Source: Desulfitobacterium hafniense DCB-2 (GTDB taxonomy: Bacteria > Bacillota > Desulfitobacteriia > Desulfitobacteriales > Desulfitobacteriaceae). Taken from it: DNA of 64,000 nucleotides. Position numbers and translations under genes: made by a program. Under the pieces are notes generated by a model. It was not told where the DNA came from, made no database searches, and was given only the letters and a program-made list of their open reading frames with translations. The stretch's first letter is position 1; the number at the start of each line of letters is the position of its first letter. Where the stretch lies: the NCBI RefSeq assembly GCF_000021925.1, contig NC_011830.1, positions 1,574,501 to 1,638,500 of the forward strand. The letters run 5' to 3'. Below, one piece after another: positions 8,063 through 16,549 of the stretch.

Positions 8063-9077
8063 TTTGGATCACCTCCACTTTGAGTTCGCGCTGGGCTAGA
8101 TATTGATGAGCTAAAGCCAGTTGTCCGGGATCTCCCTGCAGCTCCAAGGTTAAGGTGCCAAAGAGAGTGGAGCGGAGGTGGTCGATGCTTCCATAAAGGA
8201 TATTGGCCCGAACCTCGCATTCTTTCATAAGGTCGGCAATGATGGGGTCCGATGCCCGTGAACCCAGGAATTGGATGCGCACAATCTGAGAATTGGGATG
8301 AGTGGCCAGTTCACGAAGCAAATCTTCAGGGAGTTCATTGGGAAATACAGTGGAGATGAATTCCTTGGCGACGCTGGACTGGGGTTGAATAAAGACGGAT
8401 TCCACAGGCCCTTGTTCAGCGATTTTTGACTCATGGATGACGGCCACATCGGTGCAGATCTCTTTAACCACTTTCATTTCGTGAGTAATCATAATAATGG
8501 TTAAGCCGAAACGCTGATTGATATCCTTTAAGAGATTCAAGATAGATAAAGTGGTTTGGGGGTCAAGGGCGGAAGTGGCCTCATCGCAAAGGAGCACTTT
8601 AGGGTTGGTGGCCAGCGCACGGGCAATCCCCACTCTTTGCTTTTGACCGCCGCTGAGCTGGGAAGGGTAGACATGGGCCTTATCCTCCAAGCCTACTAGG
8701 GGAAGCAGCTCCTTAACCCTCTCTGCTATCTCTGGTTTTTTAAAACCGGCAATTTCTAAAGGAAAAGCAATATTATCAAAAACGGTGCGGGACTGGAGCA
8801 GATGGAAGTGCTGAAAGATCATGCCGATCTTTTGGCGGGCTTGCCGGAGCTCTGCCGCGGACATGGCTGTTAAATTCTGACCATCGATGATGATTTTACC
8901 CCCGGTGGGCTCTTCCAAGCGATTGATGCAACGGACCAGGGTGCTTTTACCGGCACCGCTTAAACCGATGATGCCGTAAATCGCTCCTTTGGGAATATGC
9001 AGGGAGATATCTTCAATGGCTGTAACTTGCTCTTTGCGGGAGGTGTAAACCTTTGTTAAGTTCTCAATTCTAATCAA
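8055..9077 (-). CDS. metN: MetN, methionine ABC transporter ATPase
   Basis: ATP-binding subunit, 340 residues. It shows the Walker A motif GLSGAGKST, the ABC signature LSGGQKQR, and Walker B LLCDEATSALD. The C-terminal part (from about residue 265) is the NIL/ACT-like domain known to sense methionine in this family, giving feedback inhibition of uptake. The likely start is TTG at 9077, preceded by GAGGGGG at suitable spacing. It is first in metN-metI-metQ and lies directly behind the SAM-I riboswitch. Confidence 0.95.
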   Translation of the reverse strand: MIRIENLTKVYTSRKEQVTAIEDISLHIPKGAIYGIIGLSGAGKSTLVRCINRLEEPTGGKIIIDGQNLTAMSAAELRQARQKIGMIFQHFHLLQSRTVFDNIAFPLEIAGFKKPEIAERVKELLPLVGLEDKAHVYPSQLSGGQKQRVGIARALATNPKVLLCDEATSALDPQTTLSILNLLKDINQRFGLTIIMITHEMKVVKEICTDVAVIHESKIAEQGPVESVFIQPQSSVAKEFISTVFPNELPEDLLRELATHPNSQIVRIQFLGSRASDPIIADLMKECEVRANILYGSIDHLRSTLFGTLTLELQGDPGQLALAHQYLAQRELKVEVIQNV

Positions 9078-9112
9078 CGCTGTTCCCCCTCGTTAGGTTC
9101 TAACTGAATATA

Positions 9113-9264
9113 ACAAAAAACTCCACGAGGAAATCCGCAGAGTTATAGTCGGGTTTCCTCTCATCTCCCAGTATTTCCTGCAGGATTTAGCACCGTGCAT
9201 TTTCATGTCGGTTGCCGGGTTTCATCGGGCCAGTCCCTCCACCTACTCTGGATAAGAGTGTTTA
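9113..9264 (-). promoter_or_regulatory. SAM-I (S-box) riboswitch with terminator, upstream of metN
   Basis: Read on the minus strand, the sequence shows the S-box hallmarks: CTTATCCAGAGTAGGTGGAG, then GGGACTGGCCCGATGAAACC, CCGGCAACC, and GGTGCTAAATCC, followed by an intrinsic terminator (AACTCTGCGG... ending in a T run, about 9114-9144). S-adenosylmethionine binding stabilises the terminator and stops the metNIQ transcript. The match to the family consensus is very close. Confidence 0.96.
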
Positions 9265-9399
9265 TTAACTTTGTACCAAGTTTCAGTCGAAATCTTGATA
9301 GACACTATATTAACATAAAGCATAGAGTCTTGGCAAGTAATTTTTTCAATAGAAAGTTCTGGAAGGTTAAACAAATTTTCTGAAGAGAGGCTATGAATA

Positions 9400-9437
9400 T
9401 TGACAAGGGCCCTATACTTTAATAAATTAAAGTATAG
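9400..9437 (+). promoter_or_regulatory. Promoter and palindromic operator before the TrpR-family gene and hisZ
   Basis: TTGACA at 9400-9405 and TAAATT at 9423-9428 are separated by 17 bases. A 26-base palindrome at 9412-9437, interrupted only at its central two bases, overlaps the -10 region. Its core CTTTAA-N4-TTAAAG (9417-9432) recurs at 12788-12803 before hisG. This is the position expected for a repressor site. Confidence 0.65.
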
Positions 9438-9456
9438 AAGTATAAGGAGATGATCG

Positions 9457-9798
9457 ATGATGGATGAATATAAAGACGATGATTTCAAGGGAATTGATCA
9501 GCGCCTGCGTGATTCCTCAACGGATGCGCTTTTTGACGCTATTTTATTATTAAAGGATCGGGAAGAGTGCTATAGGTTCTTTCAGGATATCGCTACGGTG
9601 GCGGAGATTAAGTCTTTGGCTCAGCGTCTGGAAGTGGCCAAACTTCTGGAGAAGAATGTGACCTATACCACCATCGCCCAATCCACAGGTGCCAGTACGG
9701 CGACTATCAGCCGGGTTAAGCGGTGCCTGTACTTTGGGGCCGACGGTTATCAGATGGTCCTGAAGCGTCTGGAGGAGAAGGAAAAGGGGGGGGATTAA
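9457..9798 (+). CDS. TrpR-family (YerC/YecD-type) transcriptional regulator
   Basis: A 113-residue protein of the TrpR/YerC family. The C-terminal helix-turn-helix TIAQSTGASTATISRVKRCL lies at about residues 68-87, and CLYFGADGY follows. The N-terminal part is helical and forms the intertwined dimer in TrpR. It sits two bases before hisZ behind AAGGAGA, and the palindrome at 9412-9437 lies in its own promoter. Regulon reconstructions, as I recall them, assign YerC-type proteins (also called HisR) to histidine gene control in Firmicutes. Here the same half-sites also occur before hisG, which fits autoregulation and his repression. The effector, probably histidine, is inferred. Confidence 0.85.
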   Translation: MMDEYKDDDFKGIDQRLRDSSTDALFDAILLLKDREECYRFFQDIATVAEIKSLAQRLEVAKLLEKNVTYTTIAQSTGASTATISRVKRCLYFGADGYQMVLKRLEEKEKGGD

Positions 9799-9799
9799 T

Positions 9800-10951
9800 A
9801 TGCTGCGAAGTTCTCTGGGCTTAAGAATCCCGGAAGGGATGCATGATCTTCTTCCTGATGAGTTAGCCTTACAAGAGCGGGCAGAGGCCTCTGCGCTGGA
9901 TTTATTCAAAGCATGGGCTTATCAGAAGGTTGTCACTCCGACCTTGGAGTATGGGGCATGCATCCAGCCGGTCGAAGAGGAAGAGGATAGTTTTTTTAAG
10001 CTCTTTGATCGTCAGGGCCATGTCCTGGTGCTGCGTCCGGAGTTAACCACTCCCATCGCCCGGATGGTCAGCACCCGGATGCGGGGGACTACCTTTCCTT
10101 TGCGCTTATGTTACGCAGCAGATGTCTTCCGCTATTCTAAATCTCATAAACAAGAATTCAGGCAGGTGGGAGTGGAGCTGATTGGCTCGGCCTCTCCTGC
10201 GGCGGATGCCGAAGTGGTCGCCTTAGCGATTGAAGCTCTCCGCCAAATCGGCGGCATGGACTTTCAAATCAATTTGGGACATATGGGGATCTTTACCGGT
10301 ATTATGGCCGAGTTGGGGGTTCCTCAGGAATTCCAGCTCCATTATCAGGAGAAGCTGGCCCGCAAGGATTTTGTGGGGATTGAGCGGTTGGTTAAGGACT
10401 ACGGTTTTGAATTAAAGGTTCAGGACGTTCTTTTAAAGCTTCCCCATCTTCACGGCCAAGAGGATATGCTGGATCAGGTTCTGGAGTGGAGCCGGCGGCC
10501 TTCCCTGCTGGAAGCGGTGGCTGCCCTGAGGCAGGTCTATCGGTACTTAAAGGATTTCGGAGTCCAGGATTATGTGTCTCTGGATTTGGGTATTCTGCGC
10601 GGCTTCAGCTATTATACGGGGGCGGTCTTTGAAGGCTATGTTCCCGGAGTGGGTTTCCCCGTTGTTGAGGGAGGGCGCTATGACGCTCTGTACGGTGAAT
10701 TTGGGGAGGATGTCCCGGCCACTGGTTTTGCGATCAATCTCAAGGCGATCATCGAACAAATGGCCTGCTCCAATGCTGAAAGCCCGGAGGTTTTTGTCTG
10801 CGGCAGTGATGTTTCCCAAGTGATCGCCGAAGCTCGGAAACTCCGCCAAACGGGGAAACGAGTGGAGATGTGTCTGGAACCTCTGACTCGGGAACAAGCT
10901 GTAGCATCAGCCGACCGTAAAGGAATTAAGGAAATAGTGTGCGTAAGGTGA
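9800..10951 (+). CDS. hisZ: HisZ, ATP phosphoribosyltransferase regulatory subunit
   Basis: HisZ resembles class II histidyl-tRNA synthetase but lacks tRNA charging. It binds the short HisG and confers histidine feedback inhibition. The 383 residues start with GLRIPEGMHDLLP, and the class II core includes LRPELTTPIARM and YAADVFRYSK. RGFSYYTG and GGRYDALYGEFG form the C-terminal synthetase-like motifs. The protein is shorter than HisS and its anticodon-binding domain is reduced. It starts two bases after the TrpR-family gene with a G-rich ribosome site. The rest of the his operon follows only after about 1.9 kb of accessory DNA. Confidence 0.94.
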   Translation: MLRSSLGLRIPEGMHDLLPDELALQERAEASALDLFKAWAYQKVVTPTLEYGACIQPVEEEEDSFFKLFDRQGHVLVLRPELTTPIARMVSTRMRGTTFPLRLCYAADVFRYSKSHKQEFRQVGVELIGSASPAADAEVVALAIEALRQIGGMDFQINLGHMGIFTGIMAELGVPQEFQLHYQEKLARKDFVGIERLVKDYGFELKVQDVLLKLPHLHGQEDMLDQVLEWSRRPSLLEAVAALRQVYRYLKDFGVQDYVSLDLGILRGFSYYTGAVFEGYVPGVGFPVVEGGRYDALYGEFGEDVPATGFAINLKAIIEQMACSNAESPEVFVCGSDVSQVIAEARKLRQTGKRVEMCLEPLTREQAVASADRKGIKEIVCVR

Positions 10952-11130
10952 TTAAAGACATGCTTCCGGTTGATTGGAGTTAGGTTAGGATTTAGCAGAT
11001 AATGAAGCATAACAGACCTCGCATGCGTTTTTTAATTTCCCCTACCAAGCTAGTTCAGCCGATTTGGAATCGAATGCGTAAATAACTGTGCAGAAAGTAG
11101 TTTTTTCGCGAAGTGTAACTTAAGTTTTTG

Positions 11131-11176
11131 AGACCAAATATATGTTTAGTAGTTGATCTGAACATATGTTTGGTCT
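11131..11176. repeat. Inverted repeat between hisZ and the RhuM-type gene
   Basis: AGACCAAATATATGTT (11131-11146) and AACATATGTTTGGTCT (11161-11176) are inverted repeats with one mismatch and a 14-base loop. It could end the hisZ transcript, although the T tract is poor, or mark the boundary of the inserted segment. The remaining hisZ-RhuM spacer shows nothing else. Confidence 0.6.
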
Positions 11177-11224
11177 TAGTTATATTATGACAATAGTTTA
11201 CATGTTTTTGGAGGTATTGCTGTG

Positions 11225-12259
11225 ATGGATAATAAAAAAAAGCGTCAGGATAAATTACAAATCAGAAACAGTACAGCAGAATTTCTAATATTCTCTTCGC
11301 AAGCAAATGAAAATACAATAGAAGTTCGAGTTGAAGATGAGACAGTTTGGTTAACTCAAAAATTGATTGCCCAGCTTTTTGATAAAAGCAGAAATACAAT
11401 TACTGAGCATTTACAGAATATTTTCAACGAGGGAGAGCTTGACGAAAATTCAGTATGTCGGGAATTCCGACATACTGGAACTGATGGGAAAGAGTATAAT
11501 ACAAAGTTCTATAACCTTGATGCCATCATTTCGGTCGGCTATCGAGTAAACTCAATCAGAGCAACTCAATTCAGACAGTGGGCAACCGGTGTATTACGTA
11601 CTTTTGCCATCAAGGGCTATGTTTTGGACAAAGAAAGATTAAAAAACGGGACCTTCTTGAATGAAGACTATTTTGAGCATTTGCTGGAAGAAATCAGAGA
11701 AATCAGAGCCAGTGAAAGAAGGTTCTATCAAAAAATTACGGATATTTATGCTACTGCTGTAGATTATAATCTTCACACCAAATTGACAAAGGATTTCTTT
11801 AAGACCGTTCAAAACAAACTGCATTATGCGATTCATGGCTGCACGGCGGCAGAAGTCATTTATAACAGAGCGGACAGCATAAAAGCCCATATGGGTCTGA
11901 CTACATGGAAAAACGCGCCACATGGCAAAATCGTAAAAAGCGATGTTTCTGTCGCCAAGAACTACCTTTCGGAAAAAGAAATCAGATCATTGGACCGTTT
12001 CGTTACCATGTATCTTGATTACGCTGAAAGCCAGGCGGAGAAGAATATTCCAATGACAATGGAAGACTGGGCCAAAAGGCTCAATGCTTTTCTGCAGTTC
12101 AATGAAAAGGATATATTAGAAAATGCGGGAAAAGTGACCACTGCAATTGCTAAGGAATTTGCGGAGGGTGAGTTTGAAAAATATCGTGTCATTCAGGACA
12201 GGCTTTTTATGTCAGATTTCGATAGGTTGATAGACAGTATTGGCAATGATCAAGAGTGA
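11225..12259 (+). CDS. RhuM-family virulence/accessory protein
   Basis: A 344-residue soluble protein matching the RhuM family. It shows VWLTQKLIAQLFDKSRNTITEHLQNIF near residues 40-66, a helix-turn-helix-like Bro/ant-type region. Next come FRHTGTDGKEYNTKFYNLDAIISVGYRVNS and TQFRQWATGVL, the signature of these phage-related proteins. The C-terminal half includes KLHYAIHGCTAAEVIYNRAD. RhuM was named from a Salmonella pathogenicity island. Its biochemical role is unclear, and homologues are common in mobile and defence-related islands. GGAGG at 11210-11214 supports the start. The gene sits alone inside the histidine operon, indicating insertion of foreign DNA. Confidence 0.88.
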   Translation: MDNKKKRQDKLQIRNSTAEFLIFSSQANENTIEVRVEDETVWLTQKLIAQLFDKSRNTITEHLQNIFNEGELDENSVCREFRHTGTDGKEYNTKFYNLDAIISVGYRVNSIRATQFRQWATGVLRTFAIKGYVLDKERLKNGTFLNEDYFEHLLEEIREIRASERRFYQKITDIYATAVDYNLHTKLTKDFFKTVQNKLHYAIHGCTAAEVIYNRADSIKAHMGLTTWKNAPHGKIVKSDVSVAKNYLSEKEIRSLDRFVTMYLDYAESQAEKNIPMTMEDWAKRLNAFLQFNEKDILENAGKVTTAIAKEFAEGEFEKYRVIQDRLFMSDFDRLIDSIGNDQE

Positions 12260-12451
12260 AGAAATGTTCGGAAGCTAAAGGGAGTGCGTTGAATAAATGC
12301 CAAATTATGATTTTCATAATTGTCTTTCTCCCCGGGAATGATGTATTGGCAACAGTGGAAAAAGCGGTAGCTGCCAGTTATAATAACCGTCTTGATCGTT
12401 ACCCGTACGACCCAGAAGCTCGTATATTTGCTTGTGAAAAGTAATAAGAGG

Positions 12452-12675
12452 AAAAGGAGATCTTATTACTGGTCACAAGGATAAGATTAAACATGTAGAA
12501 AAAGTATGGCGAACAAAGATGCGGCAAGCATTTGAACAGATTCTTCAGCATGAGCCGATCTTACAAAAGATCAAGCGAAAAAATGATCTGCCGAGTTTCT
12601 GCGGTATTGATTTTAGCATGTCCCAGAACACGACAACGTTGTCGCGTTCTGGGACATGTTGTTACTCTTACAGGC
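12452..12675 (+). pseudogene. Gene remnant of unknown origin
   Basis: A reading frame without a good start or ribosome site encodes a charged stretch (KHVEKVWRTKMRQAFEQ, then ILQHEPILQKIKRKNDLP) before running into the long palindrome at 12617-12658. I do not recognise it. It looks like a truncated coding remnant left by insertion or excision of mobile DNA next to the RhuM-type gene. Confidence 0.35.
12617..12658. repeat. 42-bp near-perfect palindrome
   Basis: The arms are CATGTCCCAGAAC / GTTCTGGGACATG outside and CGACAAC / GTTGTCG inside, with one mismatched pair between them. As RNA it would form a very stable loop-poor hairpin. It is followed by a moderately T-rich stretch. It lies within remnant DNA between RhuM and hisG. 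Confidence 0.85.
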
Positions 12676-12740
12676 AGTCCTGAAGCTATGGGTAGAAGAG
12701 GCAGGAAATTCACCGGAAGTCATTAAATATTAAAAAACTA

Positions 12741-12803
12741 TTGCCAGGGAAAAATGAGGTTGTTATAATAACCATAATACGCTAATGCTTTAACTAGTTA
12801 AAG
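12741..12803 (+). promoter_or_regulatory. Promoter and palindromic operator of hisG
   Basis: TTGCCA (12741-12746) and a consensus TATAAT (12764-12769) are spaced by 17 bases, giving a strong sigma-A type promoter. Shortly downstream, at 12788-12803, lies the perfect palindrome CTTTAACTAGTTAAAG. It shares CTTTAA-N4-TTAAAG with the site at 9417-9432. hisG begins 32 bases later. Confidence 0.7.
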
Positions 12804-12835
12804 TGATAAAATAAAGGTCAAGGAGTTGAGAGAGG

Positions 12836-13507
12836 TTGGCTCGGAATTTCTTAACCATCGCTCTTCCTAAAGGAAAATTATTGACAGACTCCCTGGAGGT
12901 TTTGACGAAGATAGGAATTGAATGCCAAGAGGTCAGTGAAGAGTCGAGGAAATTAGTCTTTCCTCTGGAAAAGGCTCAAGCTCAGATCATCATCTGCCGC
13001 CCCACGGATATTCCCACCTTTGTGGAATATGGGGCGGCGGATATAGGCTTTGTCGGTAAGGATACCCTGCTGGAAGAAAACAAAGACGTGGTGGAGCTTT
13101 TGGATCTTGGTTTCGGCTATTGCCGTTTTGTCGTAGCTATGCCGGAAGAAAAGGTGCCTCCCCGCCTGCCGGACGGCAAATTTGATCTGAGCGGGTTAAA
13201 TCATCAGCGGGTGGCCACCAAGTTTCCCCGGGTAGCGGAAGACTTTTTCCGGGAGCAGGGGATGCAGGTTCTGCCCATTAAGCTGCATGGCAATATCGAG
13301 CTGGCCCCCCGGGTAGGGCTGGCGGAGATGATTGTGGATATCGTGTCCACCGGCACTACATTGCGGCAAAATAAACTGGTAGAAATTGCTCCCATTCTCG
13401 AAGCGACGACAAGATTGATTGCCAACCGTGTCGCTTATCGGATGAAGCATGAACGCATTAATGAGCTGACTGAGAGGCTGCGTCAGCTTCTCGGCAGAGC
13501 TCCTTAA
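12836..13507 (+). CDS. hisG: HisG, ATP phosphoribosyltransferase, short form
   Basis: Catalyses the first step of histidine synthesis, joining ATP and PRPP. The 223-residue length is the short form, which lacks the C-terminal regulatory domain and needs HisZ; hisZ is present upstream. Motifs include IALPKGKLL at the N-terminus and the PRPP-binding region [12 protein letters not shown] near residue 165. The start is TTG at 12836 with GGAGTTGAGAGAGG before it; no ATG fits the conserved N-terminus. It begins the main his transcription unit behind its own promoter. Confidence 0.95.
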
Positions 13508-13542
13508 GCTCGGGAGAGTTGGCTAAGATGGAGGGAACAGCT

Positions 13543-14823
13543 ATGGAGATTAAGACCCTTGAGGAATTGGATTTGACTATGCTTACGCGCAAATCCTATG
13601 GCGATGATCAATTGCTGGAACATAAGGTAGCGGAAATTCTTTCTGAGATTAAGAAAGAAGGGGATTCAGCCCTCTATGCCTTAACGGAAAAATTTGATGG
13701 AGTGGATCTCCGCCCATCCGGGCTGCGCGTTCGAGCAGAAGAACTAGTGAAGGCATACTCTCAGGTGGATGAAGAATTCCTGGCAGCTCTGCGGCTTGCT
13801 AAGGAGAAGATCACCTCTTACCACGAAAAGCAAAAACGCACCTCATGGTTGGATGCCCAGGAAGACGGCAGTATTCTGGGGCAGCTGTTGCTACCCCTTA
13901 AACGGGTTGGCATCTATGTACCGGGGGGAACCGCTGCTTATCCTTCTTCAGTGCTGATGAATGCAGTCCCCGCTGTAGTAGCAGGGGTCGAAGAGATCGT
14001 GATGGTCAGTCCGCCGCGCAAGGATGGCAGCTTGCTGCCGGAGGTCCTGGTAGCCGCCGCGGAAGCCGGAGTCACGGAAATCTATAAGGTAGGAGGGGCT
14101 CAGGCCATTGCCGCCTTAGCCTTTGGCACAGGGGAAATCTCTCCTGTGGATAAAATCACCGGACCGGGGAACATTTATGTCACCCTGGCCAAAAAACAGG
14201 TCTTTGGCACCGTGGATATTGATATGCTGGCCGGTCCCAGTGAGATACTCATTTTAGCCGATGAGTCCGCGCAGCCGGAAGAGCTTGCCGCCGATCTGCT
14301 TTCCCAGGCTGAGCATGATCCCTTGGCTTCCTCCATTTTGGTCTCTCCTGATCGGAAAGTGCTGGAGGAGACGGTGGCGGAAGTGGAGCGTCAATTAAAG
14401 CTGCTGCCACGGCAGGATATCGCCCGAGCCTCATGGGAGACCTATGGGGCGGCGATTTTGGTTAAGGATCTGGCTGAGGGCATGAATTTAGTCAACCAGA
14501 TAGCTCCCGAACATTTTGAACTGGTGATTAAGGAACCCTATAGCTGGCTGGGCCGGGTAAGAAATGCCGGAGCTGTCTTTTTGGGCCGTTTCTCACCGGA
14601 ACCTGTAGGCGATTATTTTGCCGGCCCCAATCATGTATTGCCTACGGGAGGTACGGCCCGCTTTTATTCTCCGTTAAATGTGGATACCTTTATGAAGAAA
14701 GTCAGTGTGATCAGTTATTCGGAAAAGGCCCTGCAGCGGGACGGCAAGCACATCGCTCATTTAGCCCGGAAAGAGGGACTCGAAGCCCATGCCCGGGCTG
14801 TGGAGGCCAGGAAGCTATGGTAG
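13543..14823 (+). CDS. hisD: HisD, histidinol dehydrogenase
   Basis: Oxidises L-histidinol to L-histidine in two NAD-dependent steps with a zinc ion. The 426-residue protein contains the family signature around residues 220-255 (DKITGPGN, then VDIDMLAGPSE), the catalytic region PEHFEL, and GPNHVLPTGGTARF. The ATG at 13543 has GGAGGG at good spacing. A TTG at 13519 and an ATG at 13528 are in frame but less well placed. It lies 35 bases behind hisG and overlaps hisC by seven bases. Confidence 0.96.
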   Translation: MEIKTLEELDLTMLTRKSYGDDQLLEHKVAEILSEIKKEGDSALYALTEKFDGVDLRPSGLRVRAEELVKAYSQVDEEFLAALRLAKEKITSYHEKQKRTSWLDAQEDGSILGQLLLPLKRVGIYVPGGTAAYPSSVLMNAVPAVVAGVEEIVMVSPPRKDGSLLPEVLVAAAEAGVTEIYKVGGAQAIAALAFGTGEISPVDKITGPGNIYVTLAKKQVFGTVDIDMLAGPSEILILADESAQPEELAADLLSQAEHDPLASSILVSPDRKVLEETVAEVERQLKLLPRQDIARASWETYGAAILVKDLAEGMNLVNQIAPEHFELVIKEPYSWLGRVRNAGAVFLGRFSPEPVGDYFAGPNHVLPTGGTARFYSPLNVDTFMKKVSVISYSEKALQRDGKHIAHLARKEGLEAHARAVEARKLW

Positions 14824-15899
14824 ATAAAATGAACCTTGAAGAATGGATGCGACCATCCATACGAACATTAAAAGCCTATGAAAGCAAGTCCATCCCGGAC
14901 TGTGTACGCTTGGATGCCAATGAAAATCCTCTGCCTTGGCCCCCAGGAATGATTGAGCAATTATTGGGTTCAGCCATTGCTTTTAACCGTTATCCTGATG
15001 GTGGGGCTCAAGAACTTAAGGAGGCCCTCTCCCGCTATACAGGAGTGCCCGCTGAGGGGATTTTAACAGGAAACGGCTCTGATGAGCTGATCCAGCTGCT
15101 CATGACGACCTTTGGCGGCGAGAAGGGAGCTGTGGTTATTCATCCGCCCACCTTCAGTATGTATGAAGCTGCGGCCAGGGTGACCGGCACGGAGGTTCTG
15201 GAAGTTCCGCTTCTTCTCACCGAAACCAGCAGGGACTTCCGCCTGGATGTGGAAGGGATACTTAAGGCAGCGGCCCAACCTCAGGTCCATATGATTGTCC
15301 TCTGCAATCCCAATAACCCTACGGGAACCCTGTTCCCTCGGGAAGAGATACTGAGAATCGTGGCAGAGTCGGGCAAGATCGTCATTGTGGATGAAGCCTA
15401 CGGAGAGTTTTCCGGGGAGAGTGTTGTGGATCAGATTCCATACTGCCCCAATCTCTTAGTGATGAAGACCTTTTCCAAGCTGTTTGCCATGGCTGCTCTC
15501 AGGCTTGGCTATCTTCTGGGACAACCCTCCATCATCGGAGCCTTGAACCGGGCCCGGCAGCCTTTCAATGTGAACAGCTTCAGCCAAAAAGCGGGAGTGA
15601 TCGCACTGAATTATGGGGAGGAATATGCTGAACAAGGTCGGATTCTGATCGCTGAACTGGCCAGGATCGCTGAGGCTCTGACCGCTTTTGCTTCGGTAAA
15701 GGTTTTTGCAACCCGGGCTAATTTCCTTCTTTTTCAGCCCGAGGATCCGGACCGGGTCTATCAGGAATTGATCGGGAAGGGTTTCTTGATCCGCACTATG
15801 GGGAATCTGCCGCTGGTGGGCAAGGCTCTGCGGCTTAGCACCGGTTTGCCTGAAGAGAATGAGAGACTTATCAAAGCACTTGGGGAGATTCTAAAATAG
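14817..15899 (+). CDS. hisC: HisC, histidinol-phosphate aminotransferase
   Basis: PLP enzyme of aminotransferase class II, converting imidazole-acetol phosphate to histidinol phosphate with glutamate. The 360 residues contain LDANENPLPWPPG near the N-terminus, GNGSDELI, NPNNPTG, DEAYGEF, and the PLP lysine in TFSKLFAMAALRLGY near residue 220. The ATG at 14817 overlaps the hisD stop, suggesting coupling. Such enzymes may also transaminate aromatic keto acids, but the operon context settles the main role. Confidence 0.96.
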   Translation: MVDKMNLEEWMRPSIRTLKAYESKSIPDCVRLDANENPLPWPPGMIEQLLGSAIAFNRYPDGGAQELKEALSRYTGVPAEGILTGNGSDELIQLLMTTFGGEKGAVVIHPPTFSMYEAAARVTGTEVLEVPLLLTETSRDFRLDVEGILKAAAQPQVHMIVLCNPNNPTGTLFPREEILRIVAESGKIVIVDEAYGEFSGESVVDQIPYCPNLLVMKTFSKLFAMAALRLGYLLGQPSIIGALNRARQPFNVNSFSQKAGVIALNYGEEYAEQGRILIAELARIAEALTAFASVKVFATRANFLLFQPEDPDRVYQELIGKGFLIRTMGNLPLVGKALRLSTGLPEENERLIKALGEILK

Positions 15900-15948
15900 C
15901 TCAGTCATTTCAGTCATAGGATAACACCTTGTAAGTGAGGTTTTGGAA

Positions 15949-16533
15949 ATGCGTGAAGCACACATTGAACGTCAAACCAAAGAGACCAGGATTCGGGTTA
16001 AGCTGAATCTTGACGGAGCCGGTACGGCTCAGGTCGATACGGGTATCGGCTTCTTTGATCATATGCTGGAAGCCTTGGCCCGGTTTGGTTATCTTGATCT
16101 GGAAGTAGCCGCTGAAGGGGATTTGCAGGTGGACCCTCATCACACCATCGAAGACTGCGGCATTGTTTTCGGGCAGGCTATCAGGGAAGCCTTGGGGGAG
16201 CGTCGTGGCATTGAGCGGGTAGGCGATACTCTTCTTCCCATGGATGAAGCCTTGGTGCAGGTTGCTTTGGATCTCTCCAATCGTCCCTATCTGGTTTGGG
16301 ATGTGGAGTGTCCCGAGGGGATGGTAGGAGGATTCCCTGTGGAAATGGCGGAGGAGTTTTTCCGGGCGGTATCCGTTCAGGCGGGCATAACCTTGCATAT
16401 GCGGTTATTCTCCGGCAAGAACCGCCATCATATTCTGGAGGCGATCTTCAAAGGTTTTGGCCGGGCCTTGGGCTTGGCTCTCCGCGAGAATCCTCGTTTT
16501 CAAGGAGTTTTGTCGACAAAGGGAGTACTTTAA
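15949..16533 (+). CDS. hisB: HisB, imidazoleglycerol-phosphate dehydratase
   Basis: Monofunctional dehydratase of 194 residues without a phosphatase domain. It carries the metal-binding motifs GFFDHML, DPHHTIEDCGI and FHR-type residues near the end (GKNRHHILEAIFK). ATG 15949 has GTGAGG upstream; a TTG two codons earlier is possible. It lies 49 bases after hisC. Histidinol-phosphate phosphatase is therefore expected elsewhere, as none is seen in this operon. Confidence 0.96.
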   Translation: MREAHIERQTKETRIRVKLNLDGAGTAQVDTGIGFFDHMLEALARFGYLDLEVAAEGDLQVDPHHTIEDCGIVFGQAIREALGERRGIERVGDTLLPMDEALVQVALDLSNRPYLVWDVECPEGMVGGFPVEMAEEFFRAVSVQAGITLHMRLFSGKNRHHILEAIFKGFGRALGLALRENPRFQGVLSTKGVL

Positions 16534-16549
16534 GGAGGTCTTTTTCGCT

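Noticed and set aside
12256..12444. Small 62-codon frame after the RhuM-type gene
   Set aside because: It starts with GTG without a ribosome site, overlaps the preceding stop region and has no recognisable family. It is more likely remnant or random.
12532..12726. 64-codon frame running through the 42-base palindrome
   Set aside because: The product is dominated by the palindrome-encoded part and has no ribosome site.
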